Positions 1-33,900 of a stretch of 64,000 nt of DNA are shown here, piece after piece. The stretch covers positions 9,595,001-9,659,000 of the forward strand of contig NC_087192.1 of assembly GCF_035594125.1 (NCBI RefSeq). The letters are read 5' to 3'. The notes under the pieces were generated by a model. The model was not told where the DNA came from, did no database searches, and saw only the letters and a list, made by a program, of their open reading frames with translations. This DNA is from Scylla paramamosain. Taxonomy: Eukaryota > Arthropoda > Malacostraca > Decapoda > Portunidae. The translations under genes and the position numbers were made by a program. Position 1 is the stretch's first letter. Every line of letters starts with the position of its first letter.

Positions 1-147
1 ATACTTTTTAATCTAAGTCATACGAGTATGTGTTTTCCGTAAGTCTGCTATGGATCTCCCCGGCAATTATGGTTCCTTACGATGCGTTTTGTAAGGTGAG
101 AGGATGAGCGGTAGGTTTTCCCGCTATCCTCAATTAGTTTGATGCCG

Positions 148-150
<3 letters not shown>

Positions 151-192
<42 letters not shown>
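151..192. repeat. (GA)n microsatellite
   Basis: Uninterrupted GA dinucleotide run read directly from the sequence. Confidence 0.97.
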
Positions 193-193
<1 letters not shown>

Positions 194-388
194 TGGATTG
201 TGTCATTACTTCTCAGACAGTCGATCTTTTTTCAGTTGATTTGAAGTCCATGTTCTTCAAATACTTGAACTTGATTATCGCAGCTTCATGTATCGTGATG
301 TATCTTCATGTATCATTAGCCTAGTGGAGTTAATGGATTTGCTTGATACGAACAGCCAATTGAGAGCTTGATCAAGGCACCTGTGATA

Positions 389-390
<2 letters not shown>

Positions 391-453
<63 letters not shown>
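391..453. repeat. (CA)n microsatellite
   Basis: Uninterrupted AC dinucleotide run. Confidence 0.97.
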
Positions 454-455
<2 letters not shown>

Positions 456-1730
456 AAATAGGGGTGTCGGAAAGATAGGAAGAGATACGGGCAGAAGAGA
501 GCAGAGGGGCTAAGAGAGGTTATAATTATGTAAGTATGGGCGTGGTGGTGGTGTGTGTAGTAGCAGAATTGTTCCGAAGCGTGACATGGTGCAGACACTA
601 TTACTCTTGTGTTACTGCCTTTCTTCTTTCATTTTTCTCCTCGAATGATCTCTCATTTTATTATGGAATAAACGTTGATCTTTGTGTTGTGTTGTTTTTG
701 TTTGCTTTGGGTATTTCTCTGTTCAGGATCTGAAGCCTTTTCTCTTTCTGTCGTACATCAGGTGTTAGCATTCGGGAAAACATGAGTCGAGAAGGATAGA
801 CAGGAGACAATCGAATGGGAGTCCTGAGAAGCAAGGGTGCAGTCTTTCTTGGCTTCGCAATGTCTGTTCTTGCTTTCGTGACATTCTTCTGTCACCAAAA
901 TTAGTGTTGTTTTGTTGCTGTTGCTGTTGTTGTTGCCTTTACCTGTTCATGCCACCATAGGCGCTTCTTTTTATGCTCGTTTCTTCTTTTCCCTGTTACA
1001 GAATATGGTTGGTCTGTTACTTCAACATTATTACATTTTTCTGTCTCGGCCTCGCTTTTTATTCCCTCCCTGGTTGTCGCTGTAACCTTCAGCAGACTTG
1101 TCAGGATGGATGTATTTAATGTGGTGGTGTTATTTACGTTCCTCCAGAGACACGGGTATGCGTTGTGTGTCTTGGTATCAAGTGCTGATTGCGGGACGAA
1201 GTTCCTGGATGCTTACTTATGAGAACTTAATATTCCCGTAAAACGAGATTGATAGACGAAGCAACAATCTTTTTACTTATTGTAATTAATTTTTGTTGAT
1301 ACTTTTTACTGCGGTTCTCTATTCTTTTCCTGGTTTCGTTTATGGATTCCACTTCACTTGATTGAGGAAAGGCGAATTGTATGAAAGAAATTGCACACCC
1401 AGAATCTCAATAAGAAGTAACGAGGTGTTTGTTAAAGAAAAGATCCTACACATACCGGAAATGTCATGAGGTCTCTGAAATGTTGAGCTTTGTCATAGGA
1501 CTGTAAACGATAAAGTACCAGTACCTTCACGTTTTCATCCTTCCCGCTGCAAAAGAATTATTTCAGATTCTTCCTCCTGCCTATGACTCGATTTGCTTGA
1601 AAGATAAGTATCAAGGCACCTCCTAAAATAAATTGATTTTTTTTATTTATCGAAAAAAAAAATAGATAAATGAATTTCAACACTACATTTGCCTGTGATA
1701 GAAAAAAAAAAAAAAATTGTCCCTCTACAG

Positions 1731-21851
<20,121 letters not shown>

Positions 21852-24590
21852 GCTCAGTGTTTAGTACTACCTCATAACTGGAGTAAATCTTAACAGTGCA
21901 TCCAGACCTCTCATTTTATTTATCACTGAGATGTAATACACCAGGCTCAGCTAGATAATCTTGTGGTGGTGCTGAGCTTGGCGCAAGATGCAACTCTTGA
22001 TAGATGACGTGTCAGACAATATAATAATAATCACAGAGCAGCAGGGTTCTGCAGGTAACTCATGCCCTACAATTTCTATTTTGTAAGGTAATGACAAATA
22101 TCTGATCAAGATGATGAATCAGCTTTTTATTATACTAGTTTTCTTCATTTAATGCTGTCTCCTGAAATTGAAAGTTATTGCTAAATACTCTGCAGTACAG
22201 TTAGCAATGACAATTTTATTGAATGGTGCAATTAATAAAAGTAAAATCCATTGGTTGATTATTTTGGTGTGTGTTCGAGTTGTTAGTTTTAGTGGACATG
22301 GTGCTCATGGAGAGAACTTGAACTCTCATGACCTTACAAAAATGTTGGAAAGGAACTGGCCTTTCTGGATGTTGCACAAATCTGCACTGGAGTAAGAAAG
22401 CACTTTAAGTGTACATTTTACTGTGCTAAATGTTTCAGTGTCAGAAAAGAAACATTTAGGAAAGAAGCTTGTTTTAACAAACTTAAGATCAATGTTTTCC
22501 ACTGCCATGATTGTCTAGATACAAAACAACATGACTTTGTCATCCATTTCAGACCACAATCAAAGATTGTCTTACTTTTATTGCAATGAAATTGCCACTA
22601 GTCTTGCCTTCACATAGAAAGACAATTCTGTTATCTTATTGGTCTTTAATATGCTTTGATAATGGATTTTTTGTGGCAATAAAACTACATGCTATATGAA
22701 CTGTTATTGTGATGCAGTGGTGGAAATTATCCATAAAGAATAAAAGTTGTGAGTGAAAACCAGCAAAAGACACTGGTACTACATTAATTTCACAAAGCCA
22801 TTCACAGGCATTTGGTGCCTTTTTAATTAATGTAGGAAAATACTGGACTAGGGTTATGCAACTTGCAACCATAAAACCAATATTCACAGTATATGGAAAG
22901 TAGTGTTTTCTTACTTAAAACTTATTTTTGTATGTATTTTGGACAAAGTTCACATATCACTGATAAATGGTAAAGATTAAATTTGAACTCTGGACATTGA
23001 TCATGCAAACCCAAAGTAATGAAATCCTTTGCATAAAATTTTTAACTAAAGTTAAAGTTTTTAATATGTAACAATTTTATTAATAGTCTTTTATTCATGG
23101 TGATGTGAATTACATTTGGCCACAAAGAAAACAGAAAAAGATGGTCTTGGTTCATTAGTTGTGCCTTAACCAATACCTTCTACAACAGAAACACAAATTC
23201 TTTTAAGAAGTTATAGAATGCAAAGTTGTTAAATTTTTAAAGATTTAGATAATACTGATAATAGTGACCATACCATTCTTCATGACTTATGAGCTCTTTG
23301 TCCTGTGTGTGCACTGTGTGTGTTGGCTGTATATGTTGCAGGATCCCAGTTGACAGTGCATGTCTGTTTAATGTTTATTCTGTACTGCAGAAGTCTAAAA
23401 ACATGTAATACAGTTATGCATAATTTATTCAAAATGATTAGTGTTTCTTGGCAGTGTTATTCTGAATGAAAATTTCCTCTATAATGTTGTCCACAGTTAG
23501 TAAATGAATGTTGTTGTACATTTGTGCTTAGGTAAAAAAGAATTATGGCAATGCAAGCACTTCACTTCAGTTCCCAGAGTAGTGTTGTACTATTTAGTCA
23601 AGTAACTTCTTGTTTTACTTTTCATTATTCCATGTGGATTACTACTGGAGATTAGGAGAACATTGCTGTATTTCCAGATTAACTCACCCCTCTGACGTTT
23701 CTCCAAAGTGCATCTGTAAGGTCTTAGGGCTACAGACCAGCACTCCGTTACCAAAACAATGAAGCTGTGTGGACTGACCACCACATGCTAGTATTGGTGC
23801 CTTCCTCACCCTCTCTCAGAACTGCTCCTTAATATATCCCAGCCTTGAGGGGTTAGTAAATGATTTATAATATTTGGGACACAGTTTTGGAGTTTGGAAT
23901 CTAAAATTATCTACATGGAATTACTGAGAAAACTCCAAACCTTTCATTTGCTTTGTTTGTTACATAGAACCTGGTACTAATTATTTTGCACTCCCTTTCA
24001 CTTCCTAATATCTTTGTACCCAAATATGATGAAGACTAGATCACACAATACCAAAGTCACTGTCTCAGAGCGTAATGGAGGAAGAAACAAGAATGTGCTA
24101 TTTGTTGTCTGCTGGTGGTCTGAGCTACCCTTGTGAATCAACCTTCAGATGTAAGTGCTGATTAAATGCATGTGTGAGCATAATTGAAGGTTTATTTGTA
24201 TTATGTCAAACATGTTCTTTTTGTATACTTTGTTTTTTTTTTAAGCCTTTTTAATAAGCAAATATTTTAACTGAAATATGTGTTTTCGATGCTTCCACCT
24301 TATCCAGATTTAGTGCTTCTAACTTGTTACATTTATCCAAAGATATATGTTTCATATATCTTTGAGTCTCATAACATAAAACAGGTTGTAATGCTATTAT
24401 CACAATGTCAAGTTAACCACAACAAAGATGTGGAACTCTTATACAGGAATATCAGTGATGAGAAATGTCTTGAAAATAATGGGTAAGACGACTGGTAAAG
24501 TAGAAGTTATGTTTAGCCATAAAAAAAACTTGAATCAAATAAAACATGGGAAAAAAAATATTTTGAAGAGATGTAAGATCAAAGAAGTGG
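21852..24590 (+). other. Elongase 3' untranslated region and downstream flank
   Basis: No coding features are recognised. AATAAA hexamers that could direct polyadenylation occur at 22234-22239 and 22678-22683, among others in this AT-rich sequence; the true 3' end cannot be chosen by eye. Confidence 0.5.
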
Positions 24591-24598
24591 GATATAAT

Positions 24599-24658
24599 AA
24601 GAAAGCTAGCCATACAAGTAAAATGAATAAGAAAGCTAGCTATACAAGTAAAATACGT
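24599..24658. repeat. 30-bp tandem duplication
   Basis: Two adjacent 30-bp units sharing aagaaagctagc and atacaagtaaaat. Confidence 0.85.
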
Positions 24659-24775
24659 CAGAAAAGAAGAGAATGCTAGAACAGACAAAGAGGGGCTTCA
24701 CTAACAGAAAAGAGCCTGAGGGGAGAGGGAAAAAAATAAATAAATAAAATAAAGGAATCAATCTATTATGACAAA

Positions 24776-24888
24776 CATGACAGACAACTAAAGGACTCAT
24801 CTGGAATAAGAAGCAAAAGATTTGACTCATGACAGACAACTAAAGGACTCAGTAGTGTGGTCTGGAATAAGAAGCAAAAGATTTGACT
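24776..24888. repeat. 52/61-bp tandem duplication
   Basis: Two adjacent copies of a unit beginning catgacagacaactaaagg and ending caaaagatttgact; the second has a 9-bp insertion in the middle. Confidence 0.88.
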
Positions 24889-25949
24889 AAATACTGTACT
24901 ACCTGAGATATTACACTTAAAGTATTGCTATCTCTGGCCTAAGATGGTATCATAAGCAAGGCAATAATCAAATGAATAGAACAACCAAAAGTATGAAATA
25001 CCCAACTTGTATTACTATACAAGTTGGGCAAGTTATAAATGCATTAGGAGGATCATCTAAATAGAGGCTACAAAAGGCAGTCATTTTTCATGAGGATACC
25101 AAAACCAGCTTCTCTGACAAAAAAACTTGCTTGGAAGAGTGCAGATTGTTAGCTGTGCAGAAGGAACCAGCAAAGCTCAATGAAATATTGAAAAAGATGT
25201 GAACATTAGGAGGTCACACTAGAATTGGAATAAAGACTCATGAGACCTGTATGCACCAACATGATGAATCATATCAAACTAAGACAACAAACTGCAAAGG
25301 TAAAGAATACAGATGATGCCATGTAAAAAGGAAGAAAAAAAAATGATACATGAAAACAATAAATATCAATCTGCATTCCTTGTCTGAAAGGTCTGAGAGG
25401 TGCTTTATAAAAATATTATATTAATGGAGAAAAATGAATTACAGATTAGACCAAACAATACACAAGATGTGTATCAAAGAATATCTGAGAGAGTATAAAG
25501 GGTCTGACAAATTATTTGATAACTGAAGAGCATAAGACATGGACTTGAAAATCCCCAACTGAATTAATTGGTTGAATGCTGAGAGATGATCCTGGTGCCA
25601 ACTGCAAACCAACATAAGGGAATGCCACTGATGGCAACATGGAATAATATGTTGTTAAGAACACTACTCTGAAAGATACAATTATATTGGAAATGAGAAG
25701 AGAATGTCAAAGATTTGCTAATCATGAGAAAGGATGCCTATAATGCCAAAACAATATATTTCCATGTGGTATCAGAGGTCTTTCCAAACCAATATTTCTA
25801 GATGGACCTAACGAGTGCCTGAGCAATGACTGGAACGGCAAGGGAACCCCAAGAAAGAATAAATACTACATATGAAGTGAGTATTAACTACATGCCCAAA
25901 TGGAAGGTAAACATTATCCATGAACCCATAATATGTACAAAATGGCTAG

Positions 25950-27467
25950 GAAGAACCCCAGCCACCAATGGTTTGTGTTTGTGATGGAATACCTCTTATT
26001 GTGCTCTGTAACTGCTTCCACCATGTTTGCACTGCCTCATCAAACTTTTCTGTCTTACCTATTAAAATCCACTTTTCCTTGCTGCAAGTTAGCTTACATT
26101 CAATCTGCTCCTAAGAAAGGTGACAACTGCATACTTCCAAACTGTTAACCTACAGTTTTGGTTTCTTGTCTTCCTACAACTTTTGAGTCTGTCCTCAGTT
26201 AAGAAGCTTAAGTATCTACCTGGTCAGAATCTCTTTCCTGAGTGTAAGGATTCTGTAAAGGAAAATTCACTGGTGATCTAGTTTTCTTTGCTAAATCTTG
26301 GTCAATGGGATTTCAGTCAAACCATTGTTAATGTCTTACATTGGTATATCAAAAGCTTTCAGCAAAGTCTGGCATTCAGCTTCAATTATAGCTTCCTTCA
26401 TATTGTCTCCATCCATCTCTACACTTTTACCTCAAATTTCCTTTTGGGTTAATTTATTGCTGAGGTGGTTGATGACCAGTGGCTTTCTAAACATATTAAA
26501 AGTAGTGTTCCACGCTGTTCTGTTACATCATCCACTTTCTATTATTCATAAATTATCTCAGCAAAACCTCTTATCTTATCCATGCTTATGCTGATGACTC
26601 TAACCTCTATTCTTCGCCATCATTCCTCAGACAACCAATTCTGCAGGAATTAAACTATTTATTCAAAGAAGTCACAAAATACCTCACTTCTGATCTTTCT
26701 ATAATTTCTAAAAATGGCAAACTATTTGTTTAATCTCTCAAAGCTCAATTCCTACATTTATGTATCTTAACACAAGCTTTTAGAGAACTATCTCCTCTTT
26801 TTCAATGGCATTCAACTGTCCCTCTTCCCTGCCTTAAATGCACTATCCTGTACTAAACCCCTCAGCTGGAAATTCACATTCCATTTCTTACTACAGTGTT
26901 CTGTATCATCTTTGCCAATTTTTCTCCTCACAGGGAACATATCCATTCTTGTATGAAGTATGGCTCCCATTTACAAAGGTTTTCCACTCAGTCTTGCTTG
27001 GCAGAGCCAAACCAAAATCTTTTTATCTACTTCATTAACTTTCCTGTAACTGACTACTTCAAATATTTCATGGAATATAAATATATTGACTTTCTTGCTA
27101 TCTTCTATCATTATCTCTTCTTAACTTACTATCGGAATACCTCCTCCCATGCATGACTTTACTACCCAAAACTTTATACTTACTTTCACCCAACTTCTGT
27201 CCACTTCACTAACTAACCAGTCACCTCTTTCATTCCTTTTCTGGATAAATTCTGACACAGTACTCTTTTCAGTTTTTCCCTTTCCTTTGATTCAAATTAT
27301 TTAAAGAGATGAGTATCAAGATATCTCCAGAACTAAATGAACCAACTCAACTGACAACCTTTCTTTTCTGTCATACTATTTTTGGGGACTAGCAGTTCAG
27401 CAGTTTTTTCTTCATTATATATTTGTCCTTGGCCAGCACCAGCCTACTTCCTCTGTTAAAAAAAGGG
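25950..27467 (+). mobile_element. Ancient decayed Jockey-like LINE copy (reverse transcriptase to 3' end)
   Basis: Collinear but very diverged relative of the LINE at 36942-40205. Readable pieces in order are the IQSAPKKGDN block near 26110 (intact relatives: IQPVPKKGD), AYADDSNLYSSPSF with catalytic YADD near 26588, LTSDLSIISKNGKLFV near 26690, and a C-terminal SVHF...SFIPFLDKF near 27200. The 3' end reads tccttggccagcaccagcct then ttaaaaaaa, matching the 3' terminus shared by the younger copies. Many stops and frameshifts; no product expected. It is older than the others judging by divergence. Confidence 0.75.
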
Positions 27468-27655
27468 AATACTATAATACCCATGATGGAAACCAGATTT
27501 TCAGAATTTAAAGAGGATCATTCCTTTGCACCAAACATAAAAGAAAGCCTTTCTGATCAGATTCTAGTATACATCTCTACTTGGCCAACATATCCTCATA
27601 ATAAGGACAGCTAAGGCAAGGTGTTGACCCAACACACACAAGGGATCATCTCCCA

Positions 27656-27698
<43 letters not shown>
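27656..27698. repeat. (CA)n microsatellite
   Basis: About 21 CA units. CR1-like LINEs of this type end in CA-rich tails, so this may be the tail of a vanished upstream copy. Confidence 0.95.
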
Positions 27699-27699
<1 letters not shown>

Positions 27700-30600
27700 C
27701 ACAGAGGTGGTTAAAAAACAAATACAGGAAGAGACCAAGGACACATTAATTCAGGCAATTAAAGAAAAGAAGGTTTTGGTGACAGATACAGTGGATAAGA
27801 AAATGCATGGTCTTTTTCAGACTGCAAGAGAAGAAAAAACCCAGTAAAGTCTGTGAGAGAGAAGGAAGAGAAGTTGGTAAGGAAAATTATTACAATGGTC
27901 CAAGATGAGGAGCAGGGACTGGAACAAACTGGAACAAGAAGTGGAAAAAGCATAAAGAACTGGAAAATATAATGAAGGAGGTAAAAGACTGTTAAAAGTG
28001 AGAATAAGATCCCATGTTGCAGTACAGGAGATCCTAGCGAGAACCAGGAAGCTGGCTGAAAGTTCAGAATACAAGAATATTTGGGTAAAAAGAGATATGA
28101 ACTTGGAAGAAAGGAAAAAAAGAGAGGGATCTGAGAAATGAAGCTAAGGAAAAAAAGAGAGGACAGAGACCGAGAAGAGGAAATTTTATTGGAGGATATT
28201 AGATATGAGACTAAGGAAATGGTATATTCGGGAAAGGGAACAAGAAATGAAAGAACCACAGCAGCAGACAGAGAAATTACAAGTGGTGGGAGAAGTAGTA
28301 CATTAAGAGTAATGTATACGATGTACTGGAAGTGAGAGATTACCTAAAGGAAAATAGACCAGATGTCTTGTGTCTAACCAAGACAAAGTTAAAAGAGGAA
28401 GTCCACTTAAGCTTTCAGGAAGAGGGATATAATTACTGGAGGAGAGATAAAAAGGAAGAAGTAGGAGTACTGATAATGGTTCGAGATGATAAATATGTGG
28501 AAGAAGTTCAATATGGAGATGGCATGGTGGAGGTCACAGGTATAACAATCAGGACCAGTGGGAGAGAAAGGAGGATCATGTTAATGTATGTGCCACCAAA
28601 GACTAATACATGGAAGCTGGAGGAACACAAGGAGATGCAAAAGGAGGTGTTGAAGTGCCTAGACAACATGATAAGGAAGTGCAGTAAAATACTATTAGTG
28701 GGAGACTTTAACTGCAAAAATGTAAGCTGGGAGGAGATGGAAGTTAATGGAAATGCTGGACCGTGGAGTGAAGACATGCTACAGTTAGCTATGGTGAATA
28801 CGATGGACCAATGGGTGGAGGAATTTACAAGATGCAGAGGGGAGGAGGAACCATCTATGCTAGACCTGGTATTCACAAAAAAAAAACCAGAGCCCCATCC
28901 AACCATTAAATACTTAAGCCCAATGGGAAAAAGTGACCATGTGGTGTTAGAAGTGGTACTGCAAGATTGGGAGATTCTACCATGTAATAAGGATTATAAA
29001 AATGGGAGACAATCACACAAAGACAAATTTTACAGATTTAAGAAAATTCTTTGGGAGTATTGATTGGAAAAGACTTATGGAAGGCAACACAGTGCATGAG
29101 AAATATGAAACATTCCTTAAGAAGTACAATGAGGGTGTGCAGAAGTATGTACCTTTATATAAAGTACGGAGTAGCAAACATATTTGGTATAATGCCAGAT
29201 GTGCAGGAGCTTACAAGAGAAAGGATATAGCTTGCAAGAAACTGAACAAAGAAATGAAAATAATAGAGAACAGTATAAGGAGGCCAGGAATGAATATGTT
29301 AGAATAAGAAGAGAGGAGGAGAAACAATTTGAAAAAGGATGTGGTAAAGAAATGTGAAAAAGAGCCCAAGCTTTTTTACAGGTATACCAATGGAAAGGTG
29401 ACAAGCAGAGAGACCATTAACAAGATAGTAAAGGAAGGAAGGATATATCAAACAGTAGAAGAGATGAGTGAAATTATGAAAGAGAGTTTCAGATCTGTGT
29501 TCAATGTGGAAGCGGATTTCACAGAACCAAACGAGGAAGTGTGGCAGGGGGTTATGGGAAGTCTTGGTGCAAAAACATGAAATTGGCAAATTGTTAGATG
29601 TCAGGAAAGCATTGGGGCCTGATGGAGTGTCAGGTTGGACACTAAAGGAATGTAGAGAAGAAGTGGTGGAGCCAATTTGGGATGTGATTAACAGCTCACT
29701 GATAGAGGGGAGAGTACCAAGGGAGTGGAAGAGAGCAAATATAGTGCCAATACACAAAGGAGGAAGGAGGACTGAACCACTAAATTATAGACTGGTGTTG
29801 CTAACTAGTGTTGTGGGCAAGATCTGTAAAATAGTGATCAAGGAAAAGTGGTTGAAATATTTGGAAGAGAACAAAGTTATAACAAATAGCCAATTTGGTT
29901 TCAGAAAAGGAAGGTCATGTGTGACAAATTTACTAAGTTTCTATACAAGAGTAATAGATGAAGTACAAAACAGAGATGGGTGGGTAGGTGCAGTGTACTT
30001 GGACATCAAAAAAGCTTTCGATAAAGTTCCACATAAAAGACTATTGTGGAAGATGGAACATATAGGAGGACTGAGAGGGACAATGCTAAAATGGATGAGA
30101 GACTACTTAAAGGATAGAGAAATGAGAACTGTGATCAAGGACACCTGTTCAAGTTGGAGTAATGTAACAAGCGGAGTACCACAGGCGTTATTGTTAGCAC
30201 CCATTATGTTCTAAATATACATCAATGATATGCAGGAGGGTTTGACCAGTTATATCAATCTGTTTGCTGATGATACAAAATTGTTAAGAGTAATAAATAA
30301 ACATGTTAATTGATTGTATGTAGTTGTAAAGAGATATTGACAAGATTTATGGAGTGGAGCAAAGAGGTCAAATTGGAATTCAATGCTAAGAAATGCCATG
30401 TGATAAAATTGGGAAAGAGTAAAAGACCTGCATGGGACTATAAAATAGGGGAGAAAGTAATAATGAAGAGCAAGGAGGAGAAAGACCTGGAAGTGGTTCT
30501 TCAAGATACCCTGATCCCAGGACAGCATATAAATAAGATATTTGGCTCAACGTACAGGATGTTAACAAGTATTAGGGTGGCATTTCATTACATGCATAAG

Positions 30601-30977
30601 ACTATGATGAAAAAATTATAGCCACTATGTTATGTCCCAAGCTGGAATATGCAGCAGTGGTGTGGTCTCTGCATATGAAGAAAGATATAAAGAAGTTGGA
30701 AAGAATTCAGAGGGCATCTACAAGGTTGGTATTGGAGCTGAAAGACCTAACGTACAAAGAGAGGCTGAAAGAAATGGGAATACAAACTTTGCAATTTAGA
30801 AGAGAAAGAGATTTAATAACAATGTATAAAATAGTTAACCACATTGAGAAGATAGACAAGCAGAACTTGTTGTTGCTGGAAGATGAAGCTGGAAGGATGA
30901 GAGGGCACTCAAAGAAGATCAGGAAGAGTCAGTGTTTGAGGGACATCAAAAAGTAGAGTTTTCCACAAAGAACTGTG
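27700..30977 (+). mobile_element. CR1-like LINE, copy A (ORF1 remnant, endonuclease, reverse transcriptase), 3'-truncated
   Basis: 27720-28330 is purine-rich and reads as a charged, coiled-coil-like ORF1 remnant. The open frame 28332-29063 is an AP-type endonuclease domain with VGDFNCKNVSWEE, MLDLVFTKK and GKSDHVVLEV; the first catalytic block reads CLTKTKL where relatives have Glu. The reverse transcriptase runs in pieces: ALGPDGVSGWTLKE, FGFRKGRSCVTNL, VYLDIKKAFDKVPHKRLLW, TSGVPQ, then a stop at 30212-30214, then LFADDTKLL near 30260. The C-terminal part is LEYAAVVWSLHMKKD near 30640. Frame changes near 29060 and 29580 and several stops make it non-functional. It stops where copy B begins. 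Confidence 0.85.
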
Positions 30978-33900
30978 GTTTGTCCAGCTGGGTTAATGAA
31001 TTTGAAAAGAGATGTGACTATTTAGAATTTGAAAACAAGGCTTGGAAAGAGAAATGCAAATTTCTGGAAAATGAGAGAAAGGATGAGAATAGGAAGTTGA
31101 ATTATAAATATGAGGAAGTGAACAAAAATCTAGAAAGCTACAAGGCAAGGGTGGAGATTAATCAAGAAAAAGTTGATTGTTATACTGTGTAGGAAAAGAA
31201 AAAAATTAAGAAACTGCTAATTTGAAGGGGATAATGAACAATTAGGTGAAAGATATGGAAGAATTTGTAAAAAAAGGCAATAGTTAAAGTTATTAAAGAA
31301 AAGTAAGATTTGGTTAGGAACACTGTAGAGCAGAAAAATTCATAATTGTTTTTGGGATCAAGGAGGAAAAGATAGTAGCTAAACACAAGAGAGAAAGAAG
31401 AAAGGAGCATCGCAGTAGATTTAGTAAGTGTTGTGACTGAACATCAGGATGATTGGCAGGGGTGATTAAGGATTGACTAAGTAACAAGATTGGGGAAGTA
31501 TGTTGAAGAAAAAAGCTGACCAATGAGGATTAAATTTAAATCACAAATGGCAGCAGAAGAGGTACTAAGAGGAGCATGGAGATTAGGAAGAAAGGAGGAC
31601 AGCAAAAAACATCTGGATATGGAGAGACATAAATGAGGAGCGAGCGAAAACAAATTATGGAAGCAGACTAAGAAAAAAAAAGAACCCCAGGGACATGAGG
31701 TTAACAAAGTGGATGATTTGAAATAAAGAGAGTGGAGTGAGAAATTGAACATTGCTTATACTAATGTGAATGGGTTATTTTCAGCACAGGTGGAACTAAA
31801 TGACTACTTCAGAGAGTATGCTCTGAATGTGATGAGTTAAGTGACAACATTGAAGTGAATAATTTGGGTGAAGGAAAGTACAATGTATGGCTGGGAAACA
31901 GAAGTGAAAAACAAGGAAGTCGAGTAATAATTTTGGTGACAAAGGATTTATTGCCCCATGAGACTAATTGTGATTACAAACTGGCTGAAGCAATAAAAGT
32001 TGAGGTGGTGTGTAGAGAAGGTAGAAAAAGAGGCTTTTACAATGGTATATGTTCCTCCTAAAACAAATTCCTGATGAGTTGTGGAATACAAGGCTAAATT
32101 AGAGGATACACAGATGTGTAGAAGACATGATGGCAAGCGGAGACACTCTAATGATTATGGGAGATTTCAACTACAAGGAGGTTAGGTGGGAAGAGTGGTT
32201 GGTGGATGGGAGCGACAAGTCTTGGGGAGGAGAGTTGTTAGGGATGACAATGGAGAATTCAATAACACAAAGGGTGGAAGAGAATACGAGGTTCAGGGAA
32301 GAAGACGAACCCTTGAGGCTGGATTTAATTTTTGCAAAGAAACCTGAAGTTGTTGAGGATATAGACTATAAATGTCCAATAAGTAAAAGTTATCGTGTGG
32401 TGGTGGAGTGTACAATGAGAGTAGGAGGAAAGATATGAAAGAATGAGTACCATAGAACAGGAAGATTCAGCTATGGAAAAACAGACTTTAGAAAATTAAG
32501 GAATTACTTTGAGGAAGTGGACCAGAATCAATTCAATGAAGCAAATTGGGATAGAAGATAAATGGGAAAAGTTTATGAACATATACAGTGAGGGTGTAAG
32601 GAGATTTGTCCCAAAGATAAAGAAACAAGAGGTTAAGAAGCAGCAATGGTTTAATAAACAATGTGAGGAAGCAAGGAGGAAGAGAGATCTGATCTGGATC
32701 AAATGGAAGAAAAGGAAAACAAAAAACATGTGAGGCATGGGAAAAAATATAAAAGGGAGAGAAATGAATACTCAAAGGTAAGGAGAGAAAAAATAAAGAA
32801 TCATGAAAAAGATATTGTGGACAGATGTAAGGAGAAACCAAGGATGACCTATAGATATGTGAATGGTAAAATGAAGAATAAGAAGGGGTTAAACAAACTG
32901 AAAATAAAAGATATGCATGCATGTTGAGGAAGAAGAAAAAATTGTAAAAGTTTTGAATGATTGAGTGAGATTGAGGTAACAGTGGATGAGGTAAGAATAA
33001 TGATGGAAGACTTGGATGTGAGGAAGGTGCAGGGACCTGATGGAGTATCTAATTCAGTGCTGAAGGAATACAGAGATCAACTTGCACACAAGATTTACAA
33101 ACTTATCATAACTTCATTAAGGGAATGAGTGGTGCCCATAGATTGGAAAAAGCAGATATAGTCCCCATATATAAGAATGGAAGCAAAGAAGAACCATCTA
33201 ATTATAGACTGGTGTCAATAACAAGTGGTGGCAAACAATGTGTGAAAGAATAGTGAAGCAAAGATGAAGTGAATATCTGGGAGAGAGAGAGAGATATTAA
33301 CAGATGAACAATTCAGCTTTAGAAAAAGAAGGTCATGTATGAAGAATTTAATGTCCTTCTACTACAGAGTCATACATATAGTACAAGAAAGAGAGGGATA
33401 GGCAGATTGTGTTTATTTGGACTTAAAGAAAGCATTCGATACAGTGCACCACAAGAGACTGCTGTGGAAATTTGAAATGTCTGGTGGACTGAGAAGTGCA
33501 CCCCTACATTGGATCAGTGGCTTTCTGAGAGGAAGTGAAATGAAAACAGTGGTCAAACATAGGAAGACATCATGGAGAAAGTTAATTAGTGGTGTCCTGC
33601 AAGGGTTGGTACTAGCACCAGTTATGTTTGCTATCTATGTGAATGATGTGATGGAAGGGGTGAGTAGCTAAAGAGTCTATTTGCTGATGATGCAAAATTG
33701 ATGAGAAAAGTAGAGAGGATAGAGGATTGTGAAGCCCTATAGGAAGATCTGAATGAGATTTGGGATTGGAGTGGCATTTGGAAAATGGTGTTTAACATAA
33801 AAAAAAAAAAAAATGTTGAGTGTTGAAGTTTGGGCATAGCTGTGTGAGGCCAGTCTTCAGTTATAAATTGGGTAAAGAGGAAATAAGAGTGAAGAGTGAA

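Larger units (their letters stand above)
1..1730. other. Upstream intron or 5' flank of the elongase
   Basis: No coding exon was recognised. It holds a (GA)n tract at 151-192 and a (CA)n tract at 391-453. An aaggtgag at about 94-101 could be a donor of an untranslated exon, but nothing supports it. Poly(A) and poly(T) runs occur just before the exon at 1731. Confidence 0.6.
24591..25949. other. Purine-rich sequence with two small tandem duplications
   Basis: The + strand is strongly A/G-rich, as in the coding strand of the CR1-like LINEs further on, but no domain could be read in any frame. It includes two local duplications, at 24599-24658 (two 30-bp units) and 24776-24888 (52- and 61-bp units, the second with a 9-bp insertion). 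Confidence 0.45.

Noticed and set aside
60..105. aag/gtgag near 94-101 as donor of the missing first elongase exon
   Set aside because: Reading frames before it contain stops or give no elongase-like N-terminus, and the phase needed for 1731 is not met.
27759..28259. 166-codon minus-strand open frame, Ser/Leu/Phe-rich
   Set aside because: It is the antisense shadow of the purine-rich ORF1 region of the CR1-like LINE copy A.
28508..28906. 132-codon minus-strand open frame
   Set aside because: Antisense of the LINE endonuclease domain, which has recognisable motifs on the + strand.
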